Assembly (NCBI GenBank): GCA_018883985.1 | Contig: JAHLFA010000051.1 | Coordinates: forward strand, 1 to 32,230 | DNA from: Candidatus Ruminococcus intestinipullorum | Lineage (GTDB): Bacteria; Bacillota; Clostridia; Lachnospirales; Lachnospiraceae | Direction: 5' to 3' | Length of the DNA: 32,230 bases | Part shown: piece after piece, positions 1-8,980 of the stretch | How the letters are laid out: each line of letters begins with the position of its first letter | Numbering within the stretch: position 1 is the first letter of the stretch | Program-made: the position numbers and the translations under genes | Notes under the pieces: model-generated | Seen by the model: only the letters and a program-made list of their open reading frames with translations | Databases searched by the model: none | Told to the model about the DNA's origin: nothing

Positions 1-1476
1 CATTTCTGGATTCAATATAAGATTTGCGTCATAAAGATTCAATTCATGATATTGTAGCTGTGCAATATTGAAAATAGAATCTCTCAATCCAAATCCTACT
101 AGCAACAATGCCATACAACCTCCAATGCCAAATACAGTCATGAAGAATCTTTTTTTATAGCGTATCAAGTTTCGAATTGTTGCTTTCCAGATGAAATTAA
201 GATGTTTCCAGATAAACGGAATTCTTTCTAGTAAAACTCTTTTTCCTTGCTTAGGTGCTGGAGGCCGCATCAGCTCTGCTGCCTGCTCTTGTAATTCCTT
301 CACACAAGAAAAAATGGTAGCAGCTAATGTACAAACTAACGCTGCAACTGTTGCATATATCCCATAATATGCATGGTATGGTATACATACTGAGTCCATA
401 TACGGATAAAGAATTCCGTATGCTGTTACTATAATATATGGGAGTATTTTCTCCCCGATCAGCACTCCAAAAATACTGCCTCCAATGGTTGCACAAAATG
501 CATATCCTATGTATTTACTAGCAATTGAATAACGAGAATAACCCAGAGCCTTCAATGTACCTATCTGTGTTCTTTGTTCCTCTACCATTCGAGTCATTGT
601 TGTTAAACTAATCAAAGCTGCCACTAGGAAAAATAAGACTGGAAAAACTTGACCGATCGCACGCATACGGTCTGCATTTTCACCATAGGAATTATATTCT
701 GGTAAGCTTCCCCTATCATTGATATACCACATTTGAGAATCATTCAATTCCTCAATCTCATCCTTTACATCATCGATTTTCTCATCATAATCATCTGTAA
801 AGGCTGTAAACTCTTCTGCACCTTTTACCTGAATAGCCGCCTCTGTATATACATTCATTTTGAAACTATCTTGCAAAACTGCTAAAAAACCTGATATAGT
901 TCCTGTTCCTATCATACTACTTCCTCTCTGAAAGGAAATATATTGTGGACTACTTACAGTTCCTACAATTGTATAGGTATCTGTTTGCAACTGCATTGTA
1001 ATTTCCAATTCTGACCCTGAATTTAGTGAAATTTCATCGCCAATCTGATAATCACTTTTTTCCAAAAAAGCATCATCTATTACACATTCGTTCGCTTCTT
1101 TTGGCATCCGTCCTTTCTCTAAATGAAGCTGATTCAAAGTGTCTTGTATAGAAAATACATGAACAACCTTTTCACTATCTCCATCCTTACATAGGGCATC
1201 TAGGGAATACCCCGCTTCTACCTTTTTCACCCCATCTATTTCTTCCAACGCTTGTACATCTGATTTTGTCAATCCTATTGGACTTATAACTTGTAAATCC
1301 ATCAACTGATACTCATCAAAATATGCATCCCCTGAAATTCTCATATCAGGCTCTGCTGAACGAATTCCTGAAAAAAATGCAGTTCCTATTGCTACAATAA
1401 AGAAAATAGACAAAAAACGTCCCCAGCTTTTTCTTATCTCCATATAAAAATCTTTTCTCAGTGCTTTCTTCTTCAT
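1..1476 (-). CDS. FtsX/MacB-type ABC transporter permease, 3' part outside window
   Basis: This reading frame is open from an ATG at 1476 to base 1, giving the first 492 residues; the C-terminus lies beyond the window. It is an inner-membrane ABC permease. After a short basic N-terminus there is one hydrophobic segment (about residues 21-40). A long extracytoplasmic domain follows to about residue 270. Next comes an FtsX-type membrane block carrying the typical EEQRTQIGTLKALGYS cytoplasmic motif, and another hydrophobic segment begins a second half. That layout fits the large two-FtsX-domain permeases (about 1,100 residues) of Clostridia. The start is set by TAGGAG six bases upstream, overlapping the stop of the ATPase gene, so the two are translationally coupled. 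The substrate is unknown; peptide or lipid export, or antimicrobial-peptide resistance, is typical of the family. Confidence 0.88.
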   Translation of the reverse strand, partial: MKKKALRKDFYMEIRKSWGRFLSIFFIVAIGTAFFSGIRSAEPDMRISGDAYFDEYQLMDLQVISPIGLTKSDVQALEEIDGVKKVEAGYSLDALCKDGDSEKVVHVFSIQDTLNQLHLEKGRMPKEANECVIDDAFLEKSDYQIGDEISLNSGSELEITMQLQTDTYTIVGTVSSPQYISFQRGSSMIGTGTISGFLAVLQDSFKMNVYTEAAIQVKGAEEFTAFTDDYDEKIDDVKDEIEELNDSQMWYINDRGSLPEYNSYGENADRMRAIGQVFPVLFFLVAALISLTTMTRMVEEQRTQIGTLKALGYSRYSIASKYIGYAFCATIGGSIFGVLIGEKILPYIIVTAYGILYPYMDSVCIPYHAYYGIYATVAALVCTLAATIFSCVKELQEQAAELMRPPAPKQGKRVLLERIPFIWKHLNFIWKATIRNLIRYKKRFFMTVFGIGGCMALLLVGFGLRDSIFNIAQLQYHELNLYDANLILNPEM

Positions 1477-1485
1477 GTAAATCTC

Positions 1486-2190
1486 CTACCATTCAATTTC
1501 GTCGATTGATATCGGATGCTCATTCACTTGCATTTCAGATACTTTTCCATTTTTAATTTTAATTAATCTATCTGCCATTGGTGTAATTGCAGAGTTATGA
1601 GTGATAACAATTACTGTCATCCCACGCTCTCGACACATATCCTGAAGTAATTTTAAAATCGCTCTCCCTGTATTATAATCTAGTGCACCTGTAGGTTCAT
1701 CGCATAATAAAAGCTTTGGATTTTTAGCAAGTGCCCTAGCAATAGAAACTCTTTGTTGCTCTCCACCTGAAAGCTGAGCTGGGAAATTGTTCATTCGATT
1801 TCCTAAGCCTACTTCTTCCAAAACTTTTTTTGCATCCAAAGGATTTTTACAAATTTGCAATGCCATCTCCACGTTCTCTAATGCTGTTAGATTTGGAATT
1901 AAATTATAAAACTGAAATACAAAACCAATCTCATCTCTGCGATATCCCGTTAACTGTTTTTCACGATACTTGGTAATATCTTTTCCATCTACTGAAATGG
2001 TTCCACTTGTTGCTGTATCCATTCCTCCTAAAATATTAAGAACTGTTGTTTTTCCTGCTCCACTAGGCCCTACAATTACAACAAATTCACCTTTTTCAAT
2101 TGAAAAGCTAATACCATCTACTGCTCGTATTTCTACTTCTCCCATATGATAAATTTTAGTAATATCCTGTAATTTTACAAAGTCTTTCAT
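1486..2190 (-). CDS. ABC transporter ATP-binding protein, MacB/LolD family
   Basis: This 234-residue cytoplasmic ATPase powers the adjacent FtsX-type permease. It shows a Walker A motif (GPSGAGKTT, residues 41-49), the signature LSGGEQQR, Walker B with catalytic Glu ([12 protein letters not shown]) and the switch His in VITHN. The [16 protein letters not shown] stretch is typical of the LolD/MacB subfamily, which drives conformational change in extracytoplasmic domains rather than classical transport. Its stop codon overlaps the ribosome-binding site of the permease gene 9 bp downstream. The phospholipase C-like gene lies 40 bp upstream with no visible terminator, so the three genes may be co-transcribed. 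Substrate not determinable. Confidence 0.93.
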   Translation of the reverse strand: MKDFVKLQDITKIYHMGEVEIRAVDGISFSIEKGEFVVIVGPSGAGKTTVLNILGGMDTATSGTISVDGKDITKYREKQLTGYRRDEIGFVFQFYNLIPNLTALENVEMALQICKNPLDAKKVLEEVGLGNRMNNFPAQLSGGEQQRVSIARALAKNPKLLLCDEPTGALDYNTGRAILKLLQDMCRERGMTVIVITHNSAITPMADRLIKIKNGKVSEMQVNEHPISIDEIEW

Positions 2191-2230
2191 ATTCTCTATC
2201 TTCTGTTCCTTTCCTTACACAAAGTTCATC

Positions 2231-3052
2231 CTATAACTGTAGATTTTCCCAGTTTTCTCCAGCTCCAAAGGTTTCTTTAAATCGTTTAGGTAGACTTTCT
2301 CCTTGTGACAAAAGTTTCTGATACTGCAAAATACAATCTACAGCTAATGGTACTGCCTCTTCATATACTTTCTTTAGTAAAATACAATAGTTCTCACATG
2401 CTGTATTTGCTTCTCTTCCCATGACTAAGCCCTGGAACTCATCGTACTTTCCTGCCAATTGTAATGCTTTGTAAATCAACTCTTCTTTACCCTTATTATC
2501 TGCTGCTAGTACTTTATGACACCAAATCATAGACTTAAGTGCCTTTCTTATCTTTTCTGTAGAAACACCTTCATAAAATGGTGCAATGATATTTGCATTT
2601 TTCTTCGTTGGCTTTACATGCTCTACTCTCGTATTCTTAGTAGGGATAAGCTGGTCCTCAAGCATCAAATAACGATCCAATTCCATCTCTATCTCCGAAT
2701 GGCTAATTCCGCTTACTTGAATCATTTTTTCTATGTATGGATGACACTCACTATCTAAAGCAAAATGACAAATAACTCCATACATATATGCCCTTGCTGC
2801 TGCCTTATCTTGTATCTTTTCTATAACTTCTTTACTACGAAGAAAAAAAGATTCTGCTGGCTCTTCGTGGAGTATCACACCTTTTTTACTCACAGAATTT
2901 GAAGAAAAAATATTGTAGTAAAACAGAATATCTGGGCCGTGCAAGCCAATATCAAAAAGCTCTCTATTTTTCTCAATTGATTGCTGAATTCTATTTGGAA
3001 GAACGCTCAAAACATCTTTCCCAAATCGATAGTGTGTATATGTTGTAGGCAT
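2231..3052 (-). CDS. Zinc-dependent phospholipase C family protein
   Basis: This 273-residue protein resembles the Zn_dep_PLPC family (PF00882), a helical fold related to clostridial alpha-toxin phospholipase C. Recognisable pieces are the N-terminal THYRFG, the GLHGPDILFYY segment, the YGVICHFALDSECHPYIE segment with several His/Asp candidates for metal binding, and HSEIEMELDRYL. No signal peptide is visible, so a cytoplasmic or membrane-associated role is more likely than toxin secretion. Members in commensal Clostridia have no proven substrate. The ATG is preceded by AAAGGGG at good distance. It is the first gene of a probable unit with the ABC ATPase and permease downstream. Family assignment is fairly sure; enzymatic activity is not. 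Confidence 0.8.
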   Translation of the reverse strand: MPTTYTHYRFGKDVLSVLPNRIQQSIEKNRELFDIGLHGPDILFYYNIFSSNSVSKKGVILHEEPAESFFLRSKEVIEKIQDKAAARAYMYGVICHFALDSECHPYIEKMIQVSGISHSEIEMELDRYLMLEDQLIPTKNTRVEHVKPTKKNANIIAPFYEGVSTEKIRKALKSMIWCHKVLAADNKGKEELIYKALQLAGKYDEFQGLVMGREANTACENYCILLKKVYEEAVPLAVDCILQYQKLLSQGESLPKRFKETFGAGENWENLQL

Positions 3053-3189
3053 AATTAAGACCCCTTTCTATGTTTCGTTCCCCTTTGTATATTCTCATTG
3101 CTGATATACTATAAATCTACCTATATCTTATCATAAATCTCAAAAAAATAAACTAAAAACATCATCCCCTTTTCCATTTCATTTCCCCC

Positions 3190-3219
3190 TTGACTTTTCT
3201 TAAATTTGTTCTATATTAT
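3190..3219 (+). promoter_or_regulatory. Probable sigma-A promoter of ssrA
   Basis: TTGACT at 3190-3195 and TATTAT at 3214-3219 are separated by 18 bp; a TATATT at 3212 would give 16 bp. The position, about 40 bp before the mature tmRNA 5' end, fits a precursor trimmed by RNase P. Confidence 0.6.
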
Positions 3220-3255
3220 ATATAGTACGGTTTATACTCGTATCTTATTTTATAT

Positions 3256-3594
3256 GGGCTTGTACTGGTTTCGACAGGGATCTTGAAGATGGAGAAGCTA
3301 TCCGCAGGCAGATGCGTCAAATCGCAAACTTAAAATTAAACGCAAACGAAAATTACGCGTTAGCAGCCTAGTTGCTGCTTGTCAGCCTTAGGGCACTCAC
3401 ACTCTAAGAATCTGGCATCGACTTTGTGAGAAACGATGGCAGCAAAGCTTTGAGCTGTCAGGCGTATTATGAAGCTACCAAACCTGCAGGGATGTCAATT
3501 TTCATGCTGGGGAGGGAATCTTAAAGAATTGACTATGATAGTAGAAGTACATGGGATAGGTTTTTGGACGCGGGTTCGATTCCCGCCAGGTCCA
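3256..3594 (+). ncRNA. ssrA: Transfer-messenger RNA (tmRNA)
   Basis: tmRNA rescues ribosomes stalled on broken mRNAs by acting first as tRNA-Ala and then as a short mRNA that adds a degradation tag; it works with SmpB. The 5' end (GGGCTTG, then TACTGGTTTCGACAGGGAT) and the 3' end (GGGTTCGATTCCCGCCAGGTCC plus discriminator A3594) form the tRNA-like domain. The acceptor pairs GGCTTG-type bases with CAGGTCC, allowing two G-U wobbles. The 3' CCA is not encoded. The tag reading frame at 3324-3371 encodes ANLKLNANENYALAA followed by TAG, ending in the canonical YALAA degron. The gene is about 9 kb from smpB and on the other strand. Downstream is a clear terminator. Confidence 0.96.
3324..3371 (+). 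other. tmRNA proteolysis-tag reading frame
   Basis: Resume codon GCA at 3324, fifteen codons reading ANLKLNANENYALAA, stop TAG at 3369-3371. The C-terminal NYALAA matches the usual protease-recognition end. The N-terminal part is longer than the ten-residue tag of E. coli tmRNA. Confidence 0.88.
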
Positions 3595-3601
3595 CTTTTT
3601 T

Positions 3602-3634
3602 GGGAACAGCAAAAATTCGCTAGTTCCCTATTTT
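3602..3634 (+). terminator. Rho-independent terminator of ssrA
   Basis: GGGAACAGC (3602-3610) pairs with GCTAGTTCCC (3619-3628) with one bulged A, followed by TATTTT. It lies eight bases after the mature tmRNA end. Confidence 0.75.
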
Positions 3635-3662
3635 ATTGGGTTTTTCAGACTGTTGGGGTACG

Positions 3663-3898
3663 TTACCTCCCTTCCATATTGTTTACATAAATTGTTCTAC
3701 GTGCTGCACCTTCTTTTCTCAGATAATTGCCTTCAACCATCTCCTGTAAAACAGCTCTTGCTCTACGCTGTTTTACTTCTAAAAGTTCTGCAACCATAGA
3801 AGTTGTAATGAAGCCATTTTCCAATACATATTGATAAATCTTCCGTTCCTGCTCATTATTCGGCACTTTGTCAGCATTATTCAGATTATAATAACCTT
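3663..3898 (-). pseudogene. Winged-helix (HTH) fragment, probable remnant of a larger gene
   Basis: The frame ends at TAA 3663-3665 and is open back to a stop at about 3898. Within it the only start is a GTG at 3866 (67 residues), without a convincing ribosome-binding site. The translation (ERKIYQYVLENGFITTSMVA, then ELLEVKQRRARAVLQEM and a basic tail) reads as one winged-helix domain, like the C-terminal DNA-binding domain of larger bacterial regulators or of AlbA/HATPase-type ATP-binding proteins. The coding-like sequence continues upstream of the GTG (NLNNADKV), which suggests 5' truncation rather than a real small gene. It lies immediately downstream of ssrA, a common integration site. 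A functional 67-residue regulator starting at GTG cannot be excluded. Confidence 0.45.
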
Positions 3899-4005
3899 AT
3901 TTTTTTGCTGTTTAAGGACTTATCCTCCTCTGAATCACTAAAAGCAGCCATACACCAAAATGTACGACTGCTATGTAACAGAGATATCTGCCTCATTTAT
4001 AAAAC

Positions 4006-4038
4006 ATCTCCGTCATTTCATCAATCAATGACGGAGAT
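4006..4038 (-). terminator. Perfect 12-bp inverted repeat, probable terminator of the GH25 gene
   Basis: ATCTCCGTCATT (4006-4017) and AATGACGGAGAT (4027-4038) form a 12-bp stem with a nine-base loop. On the minus strand the stem is followed by GTTTTATAAAT. It lies about 120 bp past the endolysin stop. The rest of 3899-4159 shows no convincing gene. Confidence 0.5.
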
Positions 4039-4159
4039 AAATATTTCTATGACTTAGATTCTGACATAACCAGTAGCCAGTCCGGAAGCCACTTTGGTGA
4101 TGTAACCACTCTAAGTAGTTTATCCATTTCTCTGAATCTCGTTTAATCCCCTTACCATC

Positions 4160-5125
4160 TCATTGTACACGAATTTTTTCACCAGCATAAATAAGATTTG
4201 GATTCTCAATCTGATTCCACTGCTGCAACTGTGAGATTGATGTATGAAATTGTTCTGCAATGCCTGATAGGGTATCCCCCTCCTGAATTGTATAATATTG
4301 CTCTGTTTTTTCTTGATAAAATCCCCGTATATCCCCATCATTTACCCAACAAAGTCCATTATCCAACAAATAAGGATTTCTAGCACCCTCTTGAATTCTC
4401 GTAATCACTCCATGGTTTCGTATCATATCACTTGCCTGAATCGCCTGACTAATTGGAGCTGTACTAGATTCATAGCAAGTAGAAAATACAATATTTTGTC
4501 CAATTTTGTATCTATATCCAGTTGGTTTTTTATCTTCCCCACGTATAAGATTTGGAAAATCCTTATAACATAAGTTTAAATCAACATTTCCAGAAATACC
4601 GACCATTCGTCCTTGACTTGTATACTGCCAAATATCTTCCCCTAAATTTGGTTTCACTCCTGGATTTCCATTGTTAATTCCATAGGATGCAACCCACTTC
4701 GTAAATCGTACAAGACTTGAAAGTGTACTTTCCCACCAACTTTCATCTGCATAAATACCACACCAGTATCCTTCTTTTTCAATTAGATTTCCAAATTGCT
4801 CTGCTAATATGGGCGCATTGGCTCTAGCTCCTTCAAACTCTAAATCAAGATAGATAGGAAAAGATAATTCATAGCCCTTTATCAACCGTAATACATGCTG
4901 AGCCTCTGACTGAATTTGCTCTTGATTTGTAGCGTAAGAATATAAATATGTGCCAAATGGTATACCCAATCGAGTACATTCATCTGCATTTCTCTTCCAC
5001 TGCTTATCATCCTGTGATGCAATATCATTTCCATATCCACATCTAATAATTGCTCCATCAATATGACCCTTTATCTCATTCCAATTAATCAAACCTTGAT
5101 ATTCACTGACATCTATTAACTGCAT
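4160..5125 (-). CDS. GH25 lysozyme (endolysin-like) with C-terminal LysM
   Basis: This 321-residue peptidoglycan hydrolase is predicted to cleave the MurNAc-GlcNAc bond. The GH25 domain fills about residues 1-190, with the N-terminal IDVSEYQG (Asp5) and the catalytic DxE pair in YLDLEFEG (Asp94, Glu96); the segment GEDIWQYTSQG closes the barrel. A linker domain follows, then a LysM cell-wall-binding module (about 277-321; YYTIQEGDTLSGIAEQFHTS). There is no signal peptide, so export would need a holin or lysis, as for phage endolysins; it may be a prophage relic or a domesticated copy. The ATG has AAGGAAG upstream. It stands alone, between an ssrA-adjacent gene fragment and the alpha-galactosidase gene. 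Confidence 0.9.
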   Translation of the reverse strand: MQLIDVSEYQGLINWNEIKGHIDGAIIRCGYGNDIASQDDKQWKRNADECTRLGIPFGTYLYSYATNQEQIQSEAQHVLRLIKGYELSFPIYLDLEFEGARANAPILAEQFGNLIEKEGYWCGIYADESWWESTLSSLVRFTKWVASYGINNGNPGVKPNLGEDIWQYTSQGRMVGISGNVDLNLCYKDFPNLIRGEDKKPTGYRYKIGQNIVFSTCYESSTAPISQAIQASDMIRNHGVITRIQEGARNPYLLDNGLCWVNDGDIRGFYQEKTEQYYTIQEGDTLSGIAEQFHTSISQLQQWNQIENPNLIYAGEKIRVQ

Positions 5126-5242
5126 CGAATCTACTTCCTTTCATCTAATAACTTAAAGGAAACCTTATGTTCTCTATTTAACATATGTATCTTTGCTTTT
5201 AATGTTGTCAGAAATACTAAAAACTCTCTCTATAAATTTTCT

Positions 5243-7423
5243 CTATTTTTGAAATAATTCTAATATTTTACTCTTAAAATCACCAAATTCAGGAGAAATT
5301 CTCGCTCCTACTTTCATCAAAATATCACCCGTATATTCTTGACCATTTAATATATATATCTTTTCTGGACTTAATCCTTTTAAACGAATAAATCGACTTT
5401 TCAAATTTGCTTTTGCTTGTACTTGAACATAGAAGAGCAGTGCTTTATCTCGGTCATTGCTTACAACCATCCAACTATCATAATGCCCATTCTCACTAAC
5501 AGACGCAAGCCTATAATAGTCTCCCTCTCGAATCAAATCGTTATATTTATGATAATTTTGTGTCTGTTCTTTTACCAATTCTTTCTCCGCATCTGATAAC
5601 TTTGTAACATCTAACTCGTAACCAAATGTACCAAAAAGTGCAACATCCCCTCTCGTTTCAAATGGTGTATCTCTTCCAACCGTATGATTTGGACATACAC
5701 TGACATGGGAACCTATTGTTGAAACAGGGTATAGAAGTGCTGTTCCTTCTTGAATTGCCAAACGTTCTATGGCATCCGTATTATCTGAACACCAAATTTG
5801 AGGACTATAATAAAGCATCCCTGCATCAAATCTAGCACCTCCTCCAGAACAATTTTCTAATAGGATATCTGGAAATTCTGTTACAAGCCTTTCTTGCATT
5901 TTGTAGACGCCTAACATATACCGATGATATAATTCTCCTTGCTGGTCTGCTTTAAGATTTGCACTTCCTAATGTTGTCAACTGCCGATTCATATCCCATT
6001 TCACATAAGAAATATCTGCACTTCTTAGAATATTGGATATCATCTGATAAACTGCCTCTACAACATCCTCTCGAGAAAAATCTAATACATATTGTGCACG
6101 ACTTTGTGTTATAGAACGTTGTGGTATTTGAATTGCCCAATCTGGATGTGCCTGATACAATAACGAGTTTGGCGAAATCATTTCTGGCTCCACCCAAATA
6201 CCAAACTTCATCCCTGTTTTTTTCACATCCTCGACAAGCTTATGCAACCCACCTTTTAATTTCTCCTCATTTACAAACCAATCCCCTAAAGAACTATCAT
6301 CATTGTTTCTATTTCCAAACCATCCATCATCCATAACAAGCATTTCAATGCCTAATTTCGATGCTTCTTTTGCAATTTCTAACAATTTCTTTTCATCAAA
6401 ATCAAAATATGTAGCCTCCCAATTATTGATTAAAATTGGACGTTTTGTATGTAAATATTTACTTCTAATTAAATGACTTCGATAGAGGTTATGGAAAGTA
6501 CGTGTCATTTCCCCAAGCCCCTTAGAAGAGTAAACCATCACAACCTCTGGTGCTATAAATTTCTCTTTTGGATTTAATTTCCATGTAAATCCTTCTGGAT
6601 GTATTCCCATTGTCATTCTAAGAGAATCAAACTGATTTTTTTCTACCTGAGCTATAAAATTGCCTGAATACACAAAATTCATCGCATAAACTTCACCAAA
6701 ATCCTGTGTTGTTTCTGGTGTTACTAATGCCATAAATGGATTCTCCTGATGGCTAGATTTCCCCCTAAATGATGCAATATTTTGTCTGCCATAACCTACT
6801 GGTATTCTTTGAATATGTCGTTCTCTTCCCCAAGCACCAAAAAGCCCCATTACTTCAAATCCTCTGTCCTCCATATCTAGACATGCACTAAGCACCTTTT
6901 CTAAATATACGACCTCTTTACCTTCATTTTCCACTATTACAGAACGCATAATAGCATCAATTCCCTCAAAGATAGAATACTGTAGTGTCGCTTTGATACC
7001 AAGCAGTTGATCTTTAAGATAAACTTTAAGAGTCATAGAATCTTTTTCACTTCCCCATGTTGCTGGCAAGCCCTCTAATACTGGTTTTCCCTCTTCAATT
7101 GTATAACCACTGTAACATAATTCACTTCCTCTATGGCCATTTACACTTCTGATACATATTGCTGATTCCCTATAATCTCCCATTCCTGATTCTGGATACT
7201 CCATAGGTGCACAATCAAGAAATGCCTCCTTCTCCCTGAGATTCTTTGATGGAACAAAAGGAGGTTCATCTTCTCTTAGAATATACCTTATATTAGGACT
7301 TTGTATTTTGCTTCCATAATATAAATGCTCCAAATAACAGTCATCTACAATAGCCATACTATATGTCGTGTTTTCTGTATGTAGCATAAACACCTTTTGT
7401 TGTTCATAAAATTGTATCTCCAT
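5243..7423 (-). CDS. Alpha-galactosidase, glycoside hydrolase family 36
   Basis: This 726-residue cytoplasmic enzyme hydrolyses terminal alpha-1,6-galactosyl bonds in raffinose-family sugars and melibiose. It has the full GH36 layout: N-terminal beta-sandwich (about 1-320), (beta/alpha)8 barrel (about 325-640) and C-terminal sheet domain. Visible motifs are NNWEATYFDFDE, MLVMDDGWFG (Asp365, Asp366), the nucleophile KWDMNR (Asp477), ENCSGGGARFD and the acid/base CSDNTD (Asp547). Both catalytic positions are within one residue of the values I recall for the Geobacillus enzyme AgaB. There is no signal peptide, so substrates must be imported, yet no transporter gene is in the window. A strong GGAGGAG sits just before the ATG. 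It lies downstream of the xylulokinase terminator with little room for its own promoter, so read-through is likely. Confidence 0.95.
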   Translation of the reverse strand: MEIQFYEQQKVFMLHTENTTYSMAIVDDCYLEHLYYGSKIQSPNIRYILREDEPPFVPSKNLREKEAFLDCAPMEYPESGMGDYRESAICIRSVNGHRGSELCYSGYTIEEGKPVLEGLPATWGSEKDSMTLKVYLKDQLLGIKATLQYSIFEGIDAIMRSVIVENEGKEVVYLEKVLSACLDMEDRGFEVMGLFGAWGRERHIQRIPVGYGRQNIASFRGKSSHQENPFMALVTPETTQDFGEVYAMNFVYSGNFIAQVEKNQFDSLRMTMGIHPEGFTWKLNPKEKFIAPEVVMVYSSKGLGEMTRTFHNLYRSHLIRSKYLHTKRPILINNWEATYFDFDEKKLLEIAKEASKLGIEMLVMDDGWFGNRNNDDSSLGDWFVNEEKLKGGLHKLVEDVKKTGMKFGIWVEPEMISPNSLLYQAHPDWAIQIPQRSITQSRAQYVLDFSREDVVEAVYQMISNILRSADISYVKWDMNRQLTTLGSANLKADQQGELYHRYMLGVYKMQERLVTEFPDILLENCSGGGARFDAGMLYYSPQIWCSDNTDAIERLAIQEGTALLYPVSTIGSHVSVCPNHTVGRDTPFETRGDVALFGTFGYELDVTKLSDAEKELVKEQTQNYHKYNDLIREGDYYRLASVSENGHYDSWMVVSNDRDKALLFYVQVQAKANLKSRFIRLKGLSPEKIYILNGQEYTGDILMKVGARISPEFGDFKSKILELFQK

Positions 7424-7461
7424 TCTTCTCCTCCTACTTCAACTATTTTTGAAATCAAGAA

Positions 7462-7496
7462 AAGATTAGGTACCAAACCATTTGATACCTAATCTT
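7462..7496 (-). terminator. Terminator after the isomerase/xylulokinase operon
   Basis: A 16-bp stem with one mismatch and a three-base loop: AAGATTAGGTACCAAA (7462-7477) pairs with TTTGATACCTAATCTT (7481-7496). On the minus strand it is followed by TTCTTGATTTC. The poor T-tract suggests incomplete termination into the alpha-galactosidase gene. Confidence 0.7.
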
Positions 7497-7507
7497 AATT
7501 ACATTAC

Positions 7508-8965
7508 TTAAAATAGTCCCTTCAATGCTGGATAATATTGCTTGAACTTTTGATATCTTTCTTCATACTTATCCACAAGCTCTGCTTCTGGTTCTACAGT
7601 TTCCACCACTTTGATTAATTTATCCACAGCAGTTTCCACATCCGTATACTCTCCACATCCGACAGCTGCTAAAATTGCAGCACCATATCCTGGACCCTCT
7701 TCGCTCTCAATAACATCAACCTTAACATTCATAATATTAGCGAGCATTTTCTTCCATAATGGACTCTTTGCTCCACCACCACAAATCTTCGTGCGTTCAA
7801 TCTGTATACCAAGACTTCTCGCAACCTCTAGTGAATCACGAAGTCCAAATATAACCCCTTCTAATACAGCCTGTGTCATCTCTTCCCTTGTTGTGTCCAT
7901 TGACATCCCAATAAACGCAGCTCTAGCACTTGGATCATTGTGTGGAGAACGCTCTCCCATCAAATATGGTAGATAAAATACGGTATTCTCACCCAACTTT
8001 GTGATATTTTCCTGCTCTTTGCTATACTCTTTTGTTTTTAAGATTTCATCCATCCACCATTTATTACAAGACGCTGCACTAAGCATACATCCCATCAAAT
8101 GATAATTTCCATCAGCATGGTCAAAAGAATGTAATGCATTGTTTTGGTCTACCCCAAATGTTTTACTAGAGATGAAAATTGTTCCAGATGTTCCAAGTGA
8201 AATATTACATCTTCCATCCCCAACTGTGGCTGTTCCAATAGCAGCTGCAGCATTATCTCCTGCTCCAGCTATAATCTTCACCTCAGTAGAGAGTCCTAAC
8301 TCTTTAGCCAACTCCTCTTTTAGTGTCCCAACCACTTCATAACTTTCATACAATCTAGGAAGCTGTTCCTCTGTAATACCACAAATTTGAAGCATTTCCT
8401 TGGACCAACACTTATGTTCTACATCTAACAGCAGCATTCCCGAAGCGTCTGAATAATCTGTACAGAAAGTTCCTGAAAGTTGATATGCCAGATAATCTTT
8501 TGGAAGCATAATTTTACAAATTCTAGAAAATAATTCTGGTTCATTTTCTTTCATCCATAATATTTTAGGTGCTGTAAATCCAGCAAATGCTATATTGGCT
8601 GTGTACTTTGAAAGTTTATCCTTTCCAATTATCTGATTTAGATACTCAGTTTCTTTTGTGGTTCTTCCATCATTCCATAAAATTGCAGGTCTTAGAACAT
8701 TATCCTCTTGATCCAGTGCTACTAATCCATGCATCTGTCCACCAAAGCTAATTCCTCTAACTTGTGTTTTATCACAATCTGCAAGTAACTCTTTCATCCC
8801 AGCTAAGCTTTGTTCTAACCAATCTGATGGATTCTGCTCAGACCATCCTGGATTTGGGAAATACAATGGATACTCCTTAGAAACTATGCGATGTATTTTC
8901 CCTAATTCATCCATCAATAACAGCTTAACTGCAGAAGTTCCTAAATCAACTCCTATATATAACAT
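7508..8965 (-). CDS. xylB: Xylulokinase (FGGY family)
   Basis: This 485-residue cytoplasmic FGGY kinase phosphorylates D-xylulose, or a related ketopentose, to the 5-phosphate that enters the pentose phosphate pathway. The N-terminal phosphate-binding loop is DLGTSAVK (Asp7). The substrate motif GQMHGLV includes Met78-His79-Gly80, and the catalytic base lies in GAGDNAAAAIG (Asp237); these match E. coli XylB Asp6, Met77-His78 and Asp233. The C-terminal GGGAKSPLW and GYGAAILA stretches belong to the ATP domain. Its start (GGAGG six to seven bases upstream) lies 15 bp after the isomerase stop, so the two are one operon. Because the partner is a fucose-isomerase-type protein rather than xylose isomerase, the true substrate could be another ketose, for example D-ribulose or L-fuculose. 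Confidence 0.92.
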   Translation of the reverse strand: MLYIGVDLGTSAVKLLLMDELGKIHRIVSKEYPLYFPNPGWSEQNPSDWLEQSLAGMKELLADCDKTQVRGISFGGQMHGLVALDQEDNVLRPAILWNDGRTTKETEYLNQIIGKDKLSKYTANIAFAGFTAPKILWMKENEPELFSRICKIMLPKDYLAYQLSGTFCTDYSDASGMLLLDVEHKCWSKEMLQICGITEEQLPRLYESYEVVGTLKEELAKELGLSTEVKIIAGAGDNAAAAIGTATVGDGRCNISLGTSGTIFISSKTFGVDQNNALHSFDHADGNYHLMGCMLSAASCNKWWMDEILKTKEYSKEQENITKLGENTVFYLPYLMGERSPHNDPSARAAFIGMSMDTTREEMTQAVLEGVIFGLRDSLEVARSLGIQIERTKICGGGAKSPLWKKMLANIMNVKVDVIESEEGPGYGAAILAAVGCGEYTDVETAVDKLIKVVETVEPEAELVDKYEERYQKFKQYYPALKGLF

Positions 8966-8980
8966 CTTTAGCCTCCAATT

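Noticed and set aside
3595-3660. Attachment-site duplication of the ssrA 3' end
   Set aside because: I looked for a second copy of the GGTTCGATTCCCGCCAGG end in the window and found none, so no intact integrated element can be claimed.
3469-3690. Plus-strand open frame of 73 codons
   Set aside because: It lies within the tmRNA 3' domain and its terminator; the bases are explained by tRNA-like structure.
4120-4341. Minus-strand open frame of 73 codons
   Set aside because: Overlaps the LysM end of the endolysin gene in another frame; no ribosome-binding site and no recognisable domain.
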